Below, one piece after another: positions 49,127-58,990 of a stretch of DNA of 64,000 nucleotides (positions are counted from its first letter, which is position 1; each line of letters begins with the position of its first letter). A model generated the notes under the pieces. The model made no database searches. It was not told where the DNA came from and worked only from the letters and a program-made list of their open reading frames with translations. Position numbers and translations under genes: made by a program. The stretch is taken from positions 427,584 through 491,583 of the forward strand of contig NZ_BMGA01000002.1 of NCBI RefSeq assembly GCF_014639535.1, read 5' to 3'. The stretch is from Flavobacterium palustre. Its GTDB lineage: Bacteria > Bacteroidota > Bacteroidia > Flavobacteriales > Flavobacteriaceae.

Positions 49127-50911
49127 ATGTTCAAAAAATATATTTCAAAACTAGAAAGTATAATTGGTTTAGCGCAATCTTTGTTAACCGAAAAACAATT
49201 TATTTTCCTTTCGAGTGTATTAGTAGGCATTAGCTCGGCCATTGCCGTTATTGTTTTAAAATCATTTGCACACTGGGTATTTGTTTTTGCCACCAATATT
49301 AATAAAATCCTAAAACTGAGTTTCATTAACAGTATTCTGCCCATTGCGGGACTTTTATTAACTGCATTCGTTATTAAACGATTATTAGGAGGAACTATCG
49401 AAAAAGGGACTTCGCAAATTCTCTATTCGGTAGCCAAGAAAGCGAGTATTATTCCGCGTAAACAAATGTATGCCCAAATTGTAACCAGTTCCTTAACGGT
49501 AGGCTTAGGGGGTTCGGCAGGTTTAGAAAGTCCAATTGTGATAACAGGTGCTGCTTTTGGTTCTAATTTTGCACAAAATTACAAGCTAAACTATAAAGAC
49601 AGAACCTTACTTATCGGTTGCGGTGTAGCTGCGGGTATCGGTGCTGCTTTTAATGCTCCTATTGCCGGAGTCTTATTTGCTATCGAATTTTTATTGGTTG
49701 ATGTGAGTATTTCGGCCTTTACCCCTATCATGATTGCTGCAGCAACCGGAGCTTTGGTTTCTGTAATCACATTGGACGAAACCATTTTGCTAAAAGTACA
49801 GCAGCAAAAGGAATTCGATTACCATAACATTCCGTTTTATGTTTTACTGGGCGTAGTCACCGGATTTATCTCGATTTATTACACTCGAAACTTCCAAAGA
49901 ACCGAGCATTTTTTCTCTCATCTCAGATTAAATCCATACAAAAAAGCACTTTTAGGTGCTTCCATATTAGCGGTACTGATTTTTATTTTTCCAACGCTTT
50001 TTGGTGAAGGATACGAAAGCATCCGAACCCTGGCAGATAATAATGCAGGGGAATTATTAGAAAACACCTTATTTAGTCAATTTCAGAACAACAGATGGAT
50101 CATTCTTCTTTTTGTAGGCGCAACGATGATGATGAAAGTTTTTGCCACATCCATTACTTTAGGATCCGGAGGAAATGGAGGTAATTTTGCACCTTCTCTT
50201 TTTATGGGTTCTTACGTGGGTTATGTTTTTGCAAAAGCATTCAATTTAACAGGATTGACCCACTTACCTATCAGTAATTTTACAATGATAGGCATGGCCG
50301 GAATCTTAAGTGGATTATTCCATGCACCACTAACAGCCATTTTCCTTATTGCCGAAATTACAGGTGGTTACAGTCTCTTACTTCCACTTATGATTGTGGC
50401 TTCCATCAGTTTTGCAATTTCAAAAACTTTCGAAAAACATTCGATGGATGTAAAAAGTTTGGTTCAAAAAGGACATGCTTTTACCAATAACAAAGACACC
50501 AACGTATTAGCTACATTAAACACCAATTCGATTATTCATACTGATTATCTTACTCTTTCTCCGGATGATAATTTAGAAAAATTAGTGGATTTAATTTCGC
50601 ATTCCACCCAAACCGTATTTGCTGTTGTTGATAAAGAAAAACATTTATTAGGCGTGGTACACTTTAACGAAATCAGAGAAGTTATTTTTAACAAGTACAG
50701 AGTTAAATACACGCTGATAAAAGAAATCATGAAAGATCCTGCCGATATTATTTATCCATTTAATAACATGGAGGTTGTCATGGACAAATTTGAAAAAACG
50801 AGAAAAACCTATTTACCCGTTATCAAGGATCAAAAATACTATGGTTTTATTTCTAAATCAGAAGCACTGGAAGCTTACAGAAGTAAACTGAAATCGATGA
50901 CGATAGAGTAA
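49127..50911 (+). CDS. CLC-family chloride channel/transporter with CBS domains
   Basis: A 594-residue protein. The membrane part (about 20-430) has CLC motifs: GGSAGLESP, whose glutamate corresponds to the gating residue, and GSGGNGGNFAPSLFMG. About 12 or more helices are visible. The C-terminal 140 residues form a CBS pair (HTDYLTLSPDDNLEKL and IKEIMKDPADIIYP). It could be a channel or a chloride/proton exchanger, regulated by nucleotide through CBS. Single gene. Confidence 0.9.
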   Translation: MFKKYISKLESIIGLAQSLLTEKQFIFLSSVLVGISSAIAVIVLKSFAHWVFVFATNINKILKLSFINSILPIAGLLLTAFVIKRLLGGTIEKGTSQILYSVAKKASIIPRKQMYAQIVTSSLTVGLGGSAGLESPIVITGAAFGSNFAQNYKLNYKDRTLLIGCGVAAGIGAAFNAPIAGVLFAIEFLLVDVSISAFTPIMIAAATGALVSVITLDETILLKVQQQKEFDYHNIPFYVLLGVVTGFISIYYTRNFQRTEHFFSHLRLNPYKKALLGASILAVLIFIFPTLFGEGYESIRTLADNNAGELLENTLFSQFQNNRWIILLFVGATMMMKVFATSITLGSGGNGGNFAPSLFMGSYVGYVFAKAFNLTGLTHLPISNFTMIGMAGILSGLFHAPLTAIFLIAEITGGYSLLLPLMIVASISFAISKTFEKHSMDVKSLVQKGHAFTNNKDTNVLATLNTNSIIHTDYLTLSPDDNLEKLVDLISHSTQTVFAVVDKEKHLLGVVHFNEIREVIFNKYRVKYTLIKEIMKDPADIIYPFNNMEVVMDKFEKTRKTYLPVIKDQKYYGFISKSEALEAYRSKLKSMTIE

Positions 50912-51070
50912 AATTCCACAGAGATTCGCAAAGTTAAGACAGAGACACACAAAATAGTACTCAAAATACCAGCCAATGCATGAGTTAACTTAGCAAATTT
51001 TTATAAAATCACTCTTTTACCATAAATTCTCCGCGATACTCTGTATTAACTTTGCAAATCTCTGCGAAAC
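50911..51070. repeat. Tandem short-unit intergenic repeat before uvrA
   Basis: CACAGAGATTCGCAAAGTTAAG and, inverted, TTAACTTTGCAAATCTCTGCG bracket about 100 bases. They resemble the CACAAAG/CGCAAAG strings at 17.2 kb. Confidence 0.55.
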
Positions 51071-51084
51071 AAATAGTAACTTTG
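51052..51084 (+). promoter_or_regulatory. Promoter of uvrA
   Basis: TTG at 51052-51054 and TAACTTTG at 51077-51084 (22-base spacing) fit the flavobacterial consensus. Start of transcription would be about 30 bases before the uvrA ATG. The TTG lies inside the repeat arm. No SOS-type operator is recognised. Confidence 0.5.
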
Positions 51085-51120
51085 CTGTCATTGTGATGAA
51101 AAAAGCAATCAGCAAAAATT

Positions 51121-53952
51121 ATGTTAGACAAAGACAATACTCTTGAAGTTTTAGGCGCCAGAGTTCATAATCTAAAAAATATAGATATTTCCATTCCACG
51201 TGAAAAAATGGTAGTGATTACCGGTCTTTCAGGTTCCGGAAAATCCTCTTTAGCCTTCGATACTATTTATGCTGAAGGACAACGCCGTTATGTAGAAACC
51301 TTTTCGGCTTATGCCCGACAATTTCTTGGCGGTCTTGAACGTCCTGATGTGGATAAAATAGATGGCTTGTCACCTGTAATTGCTATTGAGCAAAAAACAA
51401 CCAGTAAAAGCCCGCGTTCTACCGTTGGGACAATTACTGAAATATATGATTTCCTGCGTTTGCTTTACGCTCGTGGAGCCGATGCTTACAGTTACAATAC
51501 CGGCGAAAAAATGATTTCGTATTCAGACGAGCAAATAAAAGATTTGATTGTAACTGATTTTGCTAACAAACGCATCAATATTTTAGCTCCGGTAATTCGC
51601 GCCCGAAAAGGACATTATGGTGAATTGTTTCAACAAATTGCCAAGCAAGGTTTTCTAAAAGTTCGTGTAAACGGTGATATTCTGGATATTACTCCCGGAA
51701 TGAAACTGGATCGTTATAAAACCCACGATATTGAAATTGTGGTAGACAGAATGCTTATTGATAACAGTGAAGACAATCAAAAACGCCTTTCCGAAAGCAT
51801 CAATACTGCCATGCACCACGGCGAAAATGTTTTGATGATTTTAGATCAAGACAGTCAAGAGGTTCGTTATTTTAGCCGAAACCTTATGTGTCCTTCAACT
51901 GGAATTTCGTACCAAAATCCGGAACCTAATTTATTTTCATTCAATTCTCCAAAAGGAGCCTGTGAACATTGCAACGGATTAGGAACGGTAAATGAAATTA
52001 ATGTTAAAAAGATTATACCAGACCCAAAACTATCGATAAAAACGGGAGGTTTTGCGCCCCTTGGCGAATACAAATCTTCCTGGATTTTCAAACAATTGGA
52101 AATCATCGGACAGAAATACAATTTTAAAATCACCGATGCCATCGAAAGTATTCCTGAGGCCGCGATGGAAATGATTCTGAATGGTGGTAAAGAAAAATTC
52201 ACCATCAATTCCAAAGATTTAGGTGTTGCCCGAGATTACAAAATAGATTTTGAAGGAATTGCAAATTTCATCAAAAACCAACACGACGAAAGTGGTTCGA
52301 CAACCATTAAACGTTGGGCAAAAGATTTCATGGACGAATTAGAATGTCCTGTTTGTGAAGGTTCACGTCTAAAAAAAGAAGCCTTATTCTTTAAAATAGA
52401 CGAAAAAAATATTGCCGAATTGTGCAATATGGATATCTCCGATTTAACAAAATGGTTTCGTAATTTAAACACCCATTTATCCGATAAACAACTACTTATC
52501 GCCTCTGAAGTAATTAAAGAGATTAAGGATCGATTAGACTTTTTAATGAACGTAGGTTTGGATTATTTGGCTTTAAGCCGAAGCTCCAAATCGCTTTCAG
52601 GTGGTGAAGCACAACGCATCCGATTAGCAACACAAATTGGTTCGCAACTCGTTGGTGTACTTTATATTTTAGATGAACCAAGTATTGGTTTACACCAAAG
52701 AGACAACGAAAAGCTAATTCATTCTCTGGAACAATTGCGTGACATTGGTAACTCGGTAATTGTAGTTGAACACGACAAAGACATGATTGAACGCGCCGAT
52801 TATGTAATTGATATTGGTCCAAAAGCCGGGAAATTTGGTGGCGAAATTATTAGCATTGGAACACCTAAAGAAACCCTGAAATCCAACACTATTACAGCAC
52901 AGTACCTTAATGGAAAGATGAAGTTTGACATTCCGTCAAAGCGTCGTGAAGGAAATGGAAAAATGCTAAAACTTACAGGAGCTACCGGAAATAATTTAAA
53001 GAATGTTTCTATCGAATTACCTTTAGGAAAAATGATTTGCGTAACAGGAGTTTCAGGTAGCGGAAAATCGACGTTAATTAACGAAACACTCTACCCTATT
53101 CTGAATGCTTATTATTTTAACGGAGTTAAAAAACCACAGCCTTATAAAAAAATTGAAGGTTTAGAGCACATTGATAAAGTCATCGATATTGACCAAAGTC
53201 CTATTGGAAGAACACCGCGTTCAAATCCGGCAACCTACACCGAAGTTTTTACCGAAATCCGAGCTTTGTTTACCAAAACTCCGGAAAGCATGATTCGTGG
53301 TTACAAGGCCGGACGATTTAGTTTTAACGTAGCTGGAGGTCGTTGCGAAACTTGTCAGGGATCTGGGGTACGCACTATTGAAATGAACTTTTTGCCGGAT
53401 GTGTATGTTGAATGTGAGACCTGTCAGGGAAAACGCTTCAACAGAGAAACTTTAGAAATTCGCTATAAAGGAAAATCTATTTCAGATGTACTGGATATGA
53501 CTGTGGACGAAGCCGTTCCTTTCTTTGAAAATATTCCAAAAATTTACCGCAAAATAAAAACCATTCAGGATGTTGGATTAGGATATATCACTCTGGGACA
53601 ACAAAGTACTACGCTTTCCGGTGGTGAAGCACAGCGCATCAAACTGGCAGGAGAATTATCTAAAAAAGATACCGGAAATACTTTTTATATTCTGGACGAA
53701 CCTACTACAGGATTACATTTTGAAGACATTCGCGTATTGATGGAAGTGATCAATAAATTAGTCGATAAAGGCAACACCATCCTGATTATCGAACACAATC
53801 TGGACGTTATCAAACTAGCCGACTACATCATCGATATTGGTCCTGAAGGAGGAAAAGGCGGCGGAACTGTTGTTGCTAAAGGAACTCCTGAAGAAGTTGC
53901 TCAGGTCAAAAAAAGCTATACCGCTAAATTTTTAAAGAAAGAGTTAATTTAA
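51121..53952 (+). CDS. uvrA: Excinuclease ABC subunit A
   Basis: A 943-residue UvrA of standard length. It has two ABC ATPase halves: Walker [10 protein letters not shown] near residue 35 and GVSGSGKST near 645; signatures [18 protein letters not shown] and [17 protein letters not shown]; and Zn-binding cysteines [15 protein letters not shown] and [17 protein letters not shown]. It recognises DNA damage and loads UvrB. No uvrB or uvrC is adjacent, which is usual. Confidence 0.97.
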   Translation: MLDKDNTLEVLGARVHNLKNIDISIPREKMVVITGLSGSGKSSLAFDTIYAEGQRRYVETFSAYARQFLGGLERPDVDKIDGLSPVIAIEQKTTSKSPRSTVGTITEIYDFLRLLYARGADAYSYNTGEKMISYSDEQIKDLIVTDFANKRINILAPVIRARKGHYGELFQQIAKQGFLKVRVNGDILDITPGMKLDRYKTHDIEIVVDRMLIDNSEDNQKRLSESINTAMHHGENVLMILDQDSQEVRYFSRNLMCPSTGISYQNPEPNLFSFNSPKGACEHCNGLGTVNEINVKKIIPDPKLSIKTGGFAPLGEYKSSWIFKQLEIIGQKYNFKITDAIESIPEAAMEMILNGGKEKFTINSKDLGVARDYKIDFEGIANFIKNQHDESGSTTIKRWAKDFMDELECPVCEGSRLKKEALFFKIDEKNIAELCNMDISDLTKWFRNLNTHLSDKQLLIASEVIKEIKDRLDFLMNVGLDYLALSRSSKSLSGGEAQRIRLATQIGSQLVGVLYILDEPSIGLHQRDNEKLIHSLEQLRDIGNSVIVVEHDKDMIERADYVIDIGPKAGKFGGEIISIGTPKETLKSNTITAQYLNGKMKFDIPSKRREGNGKMLKLTGATGNNLKNVSIELPLGKMICVTGVSGSGKSTLINETLYPILNAYYFNGVKKPQPYKKIEGLEHIDKVIDIDQSPIGRTPRSNPATYTEVFTEIRALFTKTPESMIRGYKAGRFSFNVAGGRCETCQGSGVRTIEMNFLPDVYVECETCQGKRFNRETLEIRYKGKSISDVLDMTVDEAVPFFENIPKIYRKIKTIQDVGLGYITLGQQSTTLSGGEAQRIKLAGELSKKDTGNTFYILDEPTTGLHFEDIRVLMEVINKLVDKGNTILIIEHNLDVIKLADYIIDIGPEGGKGGGTVVAKGTPEEVAQVKKSYTAKFLKKELI

Positions 53953-53954
53953 TT

Positions 53955-53999
53955 CGCCATTCCCCTCCTCCGGAGGGGTTCCGAAGGGCGGGTTGGTTT
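53955..53999. repeat. GC-rich hairpin repeat after uvrA
   Basis: CCCCTCC/GGAGGGG forms a stem with loop TCC, followed by CCGAAGGGCGGGTTGG. Read in reverse, it aligns with 11731-11765 (CCGCC..CGG..C.CTCC..AGG.GGG). Probable terminator for uvrA. Confidence 0.6.
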
Positions 54000-54091
54000 T
54001 TGGTCACTATTATCATTTTTGTAAATTATATTTTATTACTATTTTTTATACATTTGATTCAAAACCAGTTAAGCAACCAATTATTTTAACC

Positions 54092-54979
54092 ATGAACAAA
54101 ATTACACCTTCTCTGTTCTTATTTTTTCTATTACAAAGCATTTCGATATTTGCACAAATCCCTAAAGAAATTCCTTTATTTCCAGACGGAATCAAAGACA
54201 ATCCAATTATACATGAGCAAAAAGAAACGTATGTTGATTCGCTTGTAAAATCAGGTTCATTATCACAAAAAAATCGTGTTTTTTCTAATATTTCCGAACC
54301 AACTTATATGCTTTTCCCAGCTGCCGAAGCTAACAACAAACACATTGCAACCATCATTTTTCCAGGAGGCGGTTTTGTTACCAACTGGGTTGACAAAGAA
54401 GGAACCGATTTGGCACTTTGGCTTTCGCAACAAGGAATCACTTGTATGGTTGTAAAATACCGTACTAATACCAAAGATGAAAAAGGAAAATTTAAAATTC
54501 CTATGGAGACAGTCTATTTTGAAGCACTTAAAAAAGATGTAAATGCGAGTGTGATAACGATGATTGAATTGGCAGATAAATTAAAATTTGACAAAGACAA
54601 AATAGGTGTACTTGGTTTTTCAGCAGGTGGATTTATATCGGAATGGTTGACTTTTACAAGTGTTAATCAAAATTTACCTTGGAAACCAGCCTTTGCAGGC
54701 CTAATTTATGCAGGAGACAGATTAAAATTACTTGAAAGTATAAAAGACAAATCAACTTTACCTCCCTTTTTTATGGCTATTGCAAGGGATGATAAAAAAT
54801 GGACTTTAAAAAGAGCGCTTCCCTTTTTATCTGCTGTAGTTGCCGAAGTTGACAAATCGGAATTACACGTTTATTCTAAAGGAGATCATGGTTTTGGATT
54901 AGCCTATAACGAAGGCCATTCCGTTGAAATGTGGAAAAACAGTTTTTCCAATTGGCTTTTAGATATTTACAAAAAATAA
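54092..54979 (+). CDS. Secreted alpha/beta hydrolase, acetyl-xylan-esterase-like
   Basis: A 295-residue protein from the ATG at 54092, which opens a clear signal peptide (MNKITPSLFLFFLLQSISIFAQ). It has IFPGGGFVTNWVDKEGTDLALWL, the nucleophile GVLGFSAGG, an acid near FFMAIARDDKKW and the histidine in SKGDHGFGLAY. This fits the BD-FAE-like esterases found in plant-polysaccharide degraders. It would remove acetyl or similar groups in the periplasm. No glycan utilisation locus is adjacent. Confidence 0.8.
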   Translation: MNKITPSLFLFFLLQSISIFAQIPKEIPLFPDGIKDNPIIHEQKETYVDSLVKSGSLSQKNRVFSNISEPTYMLFPAAEANNKHIATIIFPGGGFVTNWVDKEGTDLALWLSQQGITCMVVKYRTNTKDEKGKFKIPMETVYFEALKKDVNASVITMIELADKLKFDKDKIGVLGFSAGGFISEWLTFTSVNQNLPWKPAFAGLIYAGDRLKLLESIKDKSTLPPFFMAIARDDKKWTLKRALPFLSAVVAEVDKSELHVYSKGDHGFGLAYNEGHSVEMWKNSFSNWLLDIYKK

Positions 54980-55152
54980 TCCCTTCCAGAAACGTACAAC
55001 CTAAGTACGCAAACAATTATATCACAATACATTAACAAATAAAAAATCATTTTAATAAAATTTTACAATTCGTTATAAGATATTTATTAGTAAAAAGTCT
55101 TACTTTAGTAAAAAGCGGTTTACCTGTTTAAACTAAATTAATACCAAGAAAA

Positions 55153-55881
55153 ATGAGATTAGAAGACTTTGATAATGATGAAGAAAAAATAATCCAAAAC
55201 AGTTTGAAACAAAAAACATGGAATGAAATTCGTACCAATGACAGTTGGGCGATTTTTAAAATCATGTCGGAGTTTGTAAATGGCTATGAAAACATGGGAC
55301 GTATTGGTCCTTGTGTTTCTATTTTTGGATCGGCACGTACTAAACCGGATAACAAATACTATCAATTAGCCGAAAAAATTGCTTATAAAATAAGCAAAGC
55401 AGGTTATGGCGTGATTACCGGTGGTGGTCCGGGAATCATGGAAGCCGGTAACAAGGGCGCGCATTTAGGAGGAGGAACTTCGGTAGGCTTAAACATTGAC
55501 TTGCCTTTTGAACAGCATTTCAATCCATATATTGACCACGACAAAAACCTTAATTTTGATTATTTCTTTGTTAGAAAAGTAATGTTTGTCAAATATTCTC
55601 AGGGATTTGTGGTCATGCCCGGTGGTTTTGGAACCTTAGATGAAATGTTTGAAGCCATCACTTTAATCCAAACCAAAAAAATTGCCCGTTTTCCAATTAT
55701 TTTAGTAGGAAGCAGTTATTGGTCAGGATTAATCGACTGGATTAAAAAAGTCTTGCTGGAACAGGAAAACAATATCAATCCTGAAGATTTAAACCTCTTT
55801 AAAATTGTTGATCATGAAGATGAGGTGGTCGAAGTTTTAGATAATTTCTATAAGAAGTACACTCTTAAACCTAATTTTTAA
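55153..55881 (+). CDS. LOG-family (TIGR00730) nucleoside monophosphate phosphoribohydrolase-like protein
   Basis: A 242-residue Rossmann-fold protein with VSIFGSARTKPD, the family motif GGGPGIMEAGNKGA, and the PGGFGTLDEMFE motif. LOG proteins release free base from cytokinin-type nucleotides or AMP. Because the window also has a CHASE-domain kinase, a link with cytokinin-like signals is conceivable but not shown. A terminator follows. Confidence 0.9.
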   Translation: MRLEDFDNDEEKIIQNSLKQKTWNEIRTNDSWAIFKIMSEFVNGYENMGRIGPCVSIFGSARTKPDNKYYQLAEKIAYKISKAGYGVITGGGPGIMEAGNKGAHLGGGTSVGLNIDLPFEQHFNPYIDHDKNLNFDYFFVRKVMFVKYSQGFVVMPGGFGTLDEMFEAITLIQTKKIARFPIILVGSSYWSGLIDWIKKVLLEQENNINPEDLNLFKIVDHEDEVVEVLDNFYKKYTLKPNF

Positions 55882-55906
55882 AAGCTGTTTATTACAGCTT
55901 TTTTTA
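55881..55906 (+). terminator. Terminator after the LOG-family gene
   Basis: AAAGCTG (55881-55887) pairs with CAGCTTT (55895-55901), then a T run. Confidence 0.8.
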
Positions 55907-55971
55907 TATTTTATTCGTTTTGGTTCAATAAAAAAATGTAACTTCAATAAGTATTAAACCCCAAACTACCG

Positions 55972-58806
55972 TTGAACACTATTGCTAAAATATGGCTTTT
56001 ATTTCTTGTTGTTTTTACCACAACAAACAGCAGTATTGCACAACATTACAATAAAATAACGGCAGATGTAGATACCGAGACACACGTACTGAACATCGAA
56101 CAAGAAATTACTTTTTACAACACTTCTACAGATAGTCTTTCGGAAATTGTTTTAAACGACTGGAACAATGCTTATTCTAATGTAAAAACTCCTTTAGCAG
56201 AACGATTTTCGGATGAATTTATCCGTAGCTTTCATTTGGCTAAAGAAGAAGAAAGAGGAAAAACAAGCAATATCAGTATTACTAATAGTGAACTTTTGGC
56301 ATTATCCTGGAAAAGACCTGATAAAAATCCGGATTTAATTGTTATACAACTAGCTAAGAAACTGGCTCCAAACCAAAAAATCAATCTTCAGCTTCGTTAT
56401 AAAGTAAAAATACCCAATAGTAAATTCACTAAATTTGGTTATGATGAATTCGGAAATATCAATCTAAGAGACTGGTTCCTCACTCCTGCTGCTTATAAAA
56501 ACCACGGTTTTATACAATACAGCAATGAAAATTTAGACGACATTGCGAATGCTGTGACTGATTTTGAGATTGAACTAAAAGTAGCTGAAGGATTTGAAAT
56601 CAATACCGATTTAGACATTGCAGAAGAAATTTCGAACAACGATTATTCAATTTATAAATTAAATGGGAAAAGCAGAGTTAACTTTAGTCTTTTTATCGAA
56701 CCCAAATCAAGTTTTACCAACTTTAAAAGTGAGAGTTTTGAAGTAATAACCAATTTGGACGGAGATAAAATTACTCCTTTTGCTCAGGCCGAAGCTATTG
56801 ACTGTGTCGTTCGTTTTGTAAAAACCTTTGTTGGTGAATATCCCTTCAAAAAGATACTCATTTCACAAAACGATTATGAGAGAAATCCTTTTTACGGACT
56901 CAATCAATTACCTTCCTTTATTCGTCCTTTTACTGATGAGTTTACATACGAACTAAAGTTCTTAAAAACCTATCTGAATGTTTATCTCAACAACAGTCTT
57001 TTTATTGATAATCGAAAAGAAAGTTGGGTACATGATGGTATTCAAATATATACCATGATGAAATATATTGAAGAAAACTATCCTAACACTAAGATGATGG
57101 GAAATGTTTCTACTTTTAAACTATTAAAAAGTTTCAATTTGGTTAATTTAGATTTCAACGAGCAATACAGCTATTTTTATATGCTAATGGCTCGAAAAAA
57201 TCTGGATCAGGCACTGGGAACCCCTAAAAATACTTTAATTAAATTCAACGAACAAATTGCCAGTAAATACCGGGCAGGTTTAAGTCTGCGTTTCTTAAAC
57301 AGTTACTTAGAAAATCAGGCAGTAACCAAAAGTATTTATGATTTTTACAGCAATAACAAAGGAATACAAACTACAGCTGTCGATTTTGAAAACAGACTAA
57401 AACATCAAACAGATAAAAATATTGATTGGTTTTTTAATACCGTAATCTATTCCCGAAATTTAATTGATTATAAATTTAACAAAGTAACTAAAACTCCCGA
57501 CAGCATTCAGTTTACATTAAAAAACAAAACAGGAATTCACGTTCCTGTTCCTGTGTATGGAGTAAAAGGCAAAGAAATTGTATTTAAAAAATGGCTGGAA
57601 CCTGCACCTAAAGACAGCGTTTTTAGCATTGAAAGAAATAATGCCAGCAAAATTGTACTGAATTATAAAAATGAAGTTCCCGAATATAACTTAAGAAACA
57701 ATTGGAAATCATTAAAGTCCTTTTTCCCTAACAACCGTCCAATAAAATTTGTATTTATGAAGGATTTAGAAGATCCTTATTACAACCAAATTCTGTATGT
57801 TCCCACTTTAGAATACAATTTATATGACGGTTTAATTCCCGGAATGCGTCTTCATAACAAAACCATATTAGAAAAACCTTTTATTTTTGACATCAATCCC
57901 GCTTATTCAACCAATTCAAAAACAGTATCGGGTTCAGGATCTTTTACAATAAACCAAAATTACAGAAACAGTAAATTGTACAATGTAAAATACAATATGT
58001 CAGGATCATACTTCCATTATGCTCCCGACGCTTCTTACACCAAACTAAACCCTAATATCCAAATACGAATCAGAGAAAATGATTTCAGAGACAATAGAAA
58101 ACAATTGATTTATTTGCGTCAGGTATTGGTAAATAGAGAAAAGAGTGCTATTGTTACTAACGATGTTGCAACGGAAAATTATTCGGTTTTTAATGCCAAA
58201 TATTTTAATACCAAAACAGAAATCACAAAACACTTCAATTTTATTAGCGACATTCAAATTGCCAATAATTTTGGAAAAATAGCTGGTGAAATTGAATTTA
58301 GAAAACTCTTTGAGAACAATCAGCAATTGAATTTCCGTATGTTTGTTGGGAGGTTTCTGTACAACAACACCAATTCTGATTTTTTCAGTTTTGCCCTCGA
58401 CCGACCTACCGATTATTTATTTGACTATGGCTATTATGGTCGTTCAGAAAGCAGCGGTTTTTTCAGCCAGCAATTGGTTATAGCCGAAGGAGGATTCAAA
58501 TCTAAACTAAAAACACCTTATGCTAATCAATGGATGAGTACTGTAAATGCAAGTTATAAACTTTGGAATTGGATAGAAGTTTATGGCGATGCTGGACTTG
58601 TAAAAAATAAATTTCAAAAACAGAACTTTCTTTTTGACAGCGGCATCCGATTCAATTTGGTACCCGACTATTTTGAAATGTACCTGCCTGTTTATTCTTC
58701 AAACGGATGGGAAATTGGTCAACCTAATTATAATGAGAAAATTAGATTCATTATTACTCTTTCTCCAAAAATACTAATCAACTTATTTAATCGAAAATGG
58801 TTCTAA
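55972..58806 (+). CDS. M1 aminopeptidase-like protein lacking the zinc motif, with C-terminal barrel
   Basis: A 944-residue exported protein, with TTG at 55972 opening the signal peptide (cleavage near SSIAQ). Residues ~25-500 follow M1/gluzincin aminopeptidases: a beta-rich N-domain (ITADVDTETHVLNIEQEITFYN) and a catalytic-like domain. Where HExxH is expected there is DEFTYELKFLKTYL, and the second motif is SWVHDGIQIY. The C-terminal 350 residues are strand-rich and end IRFIITLSPKILINLFNRKWF, like an outer-membrane barrel. It is probably a pseudoenzyme at the outer membrane. Confidence 0.72.
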   Translation: MNTIAKIWLLFLVVFTTTNSSIAQHYNKITADVDTETHVLNIEQEITFYNTSTDSLSEIVLNDWNNAYSNVKTPLAERFSDEFIRSFHLAKEEERGKTSNISITNSELLALSWKRPDKNPDLIVIQLAKKLAPNQKINLQLRYKVKIPNSKFTKFGYDEFGNINLRDWFLTPAAYKNHGFIQYSNENLDDIANAVTDFEIELKVAEGFEINTDLDIAEEISNNDYSIYKLNGKSRVNFSLFIEPKSSFTNFKSESFEVITNLDGDKITPFAQAEAIDCVVRFVKTFVGEYPFKKILISQNDYERNPFYGLNQLPSFIRPFTDEFTYELKFLKTYLNVYLNNSLFIDNRKESWVHDGIQIYTMMKYIEENYPNTKMMGNVSTFKLLKSFNLVNLDFNEQYSYFYMLMARKNLDQALGTPKNTLIKFNEQIASKYRAGLSLRFLNSYLENQAVTKSIYDFYSNNKGIQTTAVDFENRLKHQTDKNIDWFFNTVIYSRNLIDYKFNKVTKTPDSIQFTLKNKTGIHVPVPVYGVKGKEIVFKKWLEPAPKDSVFSIERNNASKIVLNYKNEVPEYNLRNNWKSLKSFFPNNRPIKFVFMKDLEDPYYNQILYVPTLEYNLYDGLIPGMRLHNKTILEKPFIFDINPAYSTNSKTVSGSGSFTINQNYRNSKLYNVKYNMSGSYFHYAPDASYTKLNPNIQIRIRENDFRDNRKQLIYLRQVLVNREKSAIVTNDVATENYSVFNAKYFNTKTEITKHFNFISDIQIANNFGKIAGEIEFRKLFENNQQLNFRMFVGRFLYNNTNSDFFSFALDRPTDYLFDYGYYGRSESSGFFSQQLVIAEGGFKSKLKTPYANQWMSTVNASYKLWNWIEVYGDAGLVKNKFQKQNFLFDSGIRFNLVPDYFEMYLPVYSSNGWEIGQPNYNEKIRFIITLSPKILINLFNRKWF

Positions 58807-58990
58807 ACAAACAACTTGGAATTTAGAATTACATAATAATCAAATATTTAAACAAAAATTAATTTTTATTAAAAAAAACAATATTTTTTTTGAATAAAAA
58901 CACCAAATTATAAATGTTTTTTCTTTTATTGAGTTATGATAATAAGCAGTTTTTAAGTAAATTTGCGCCATGAATTATAATCTTTCAATT

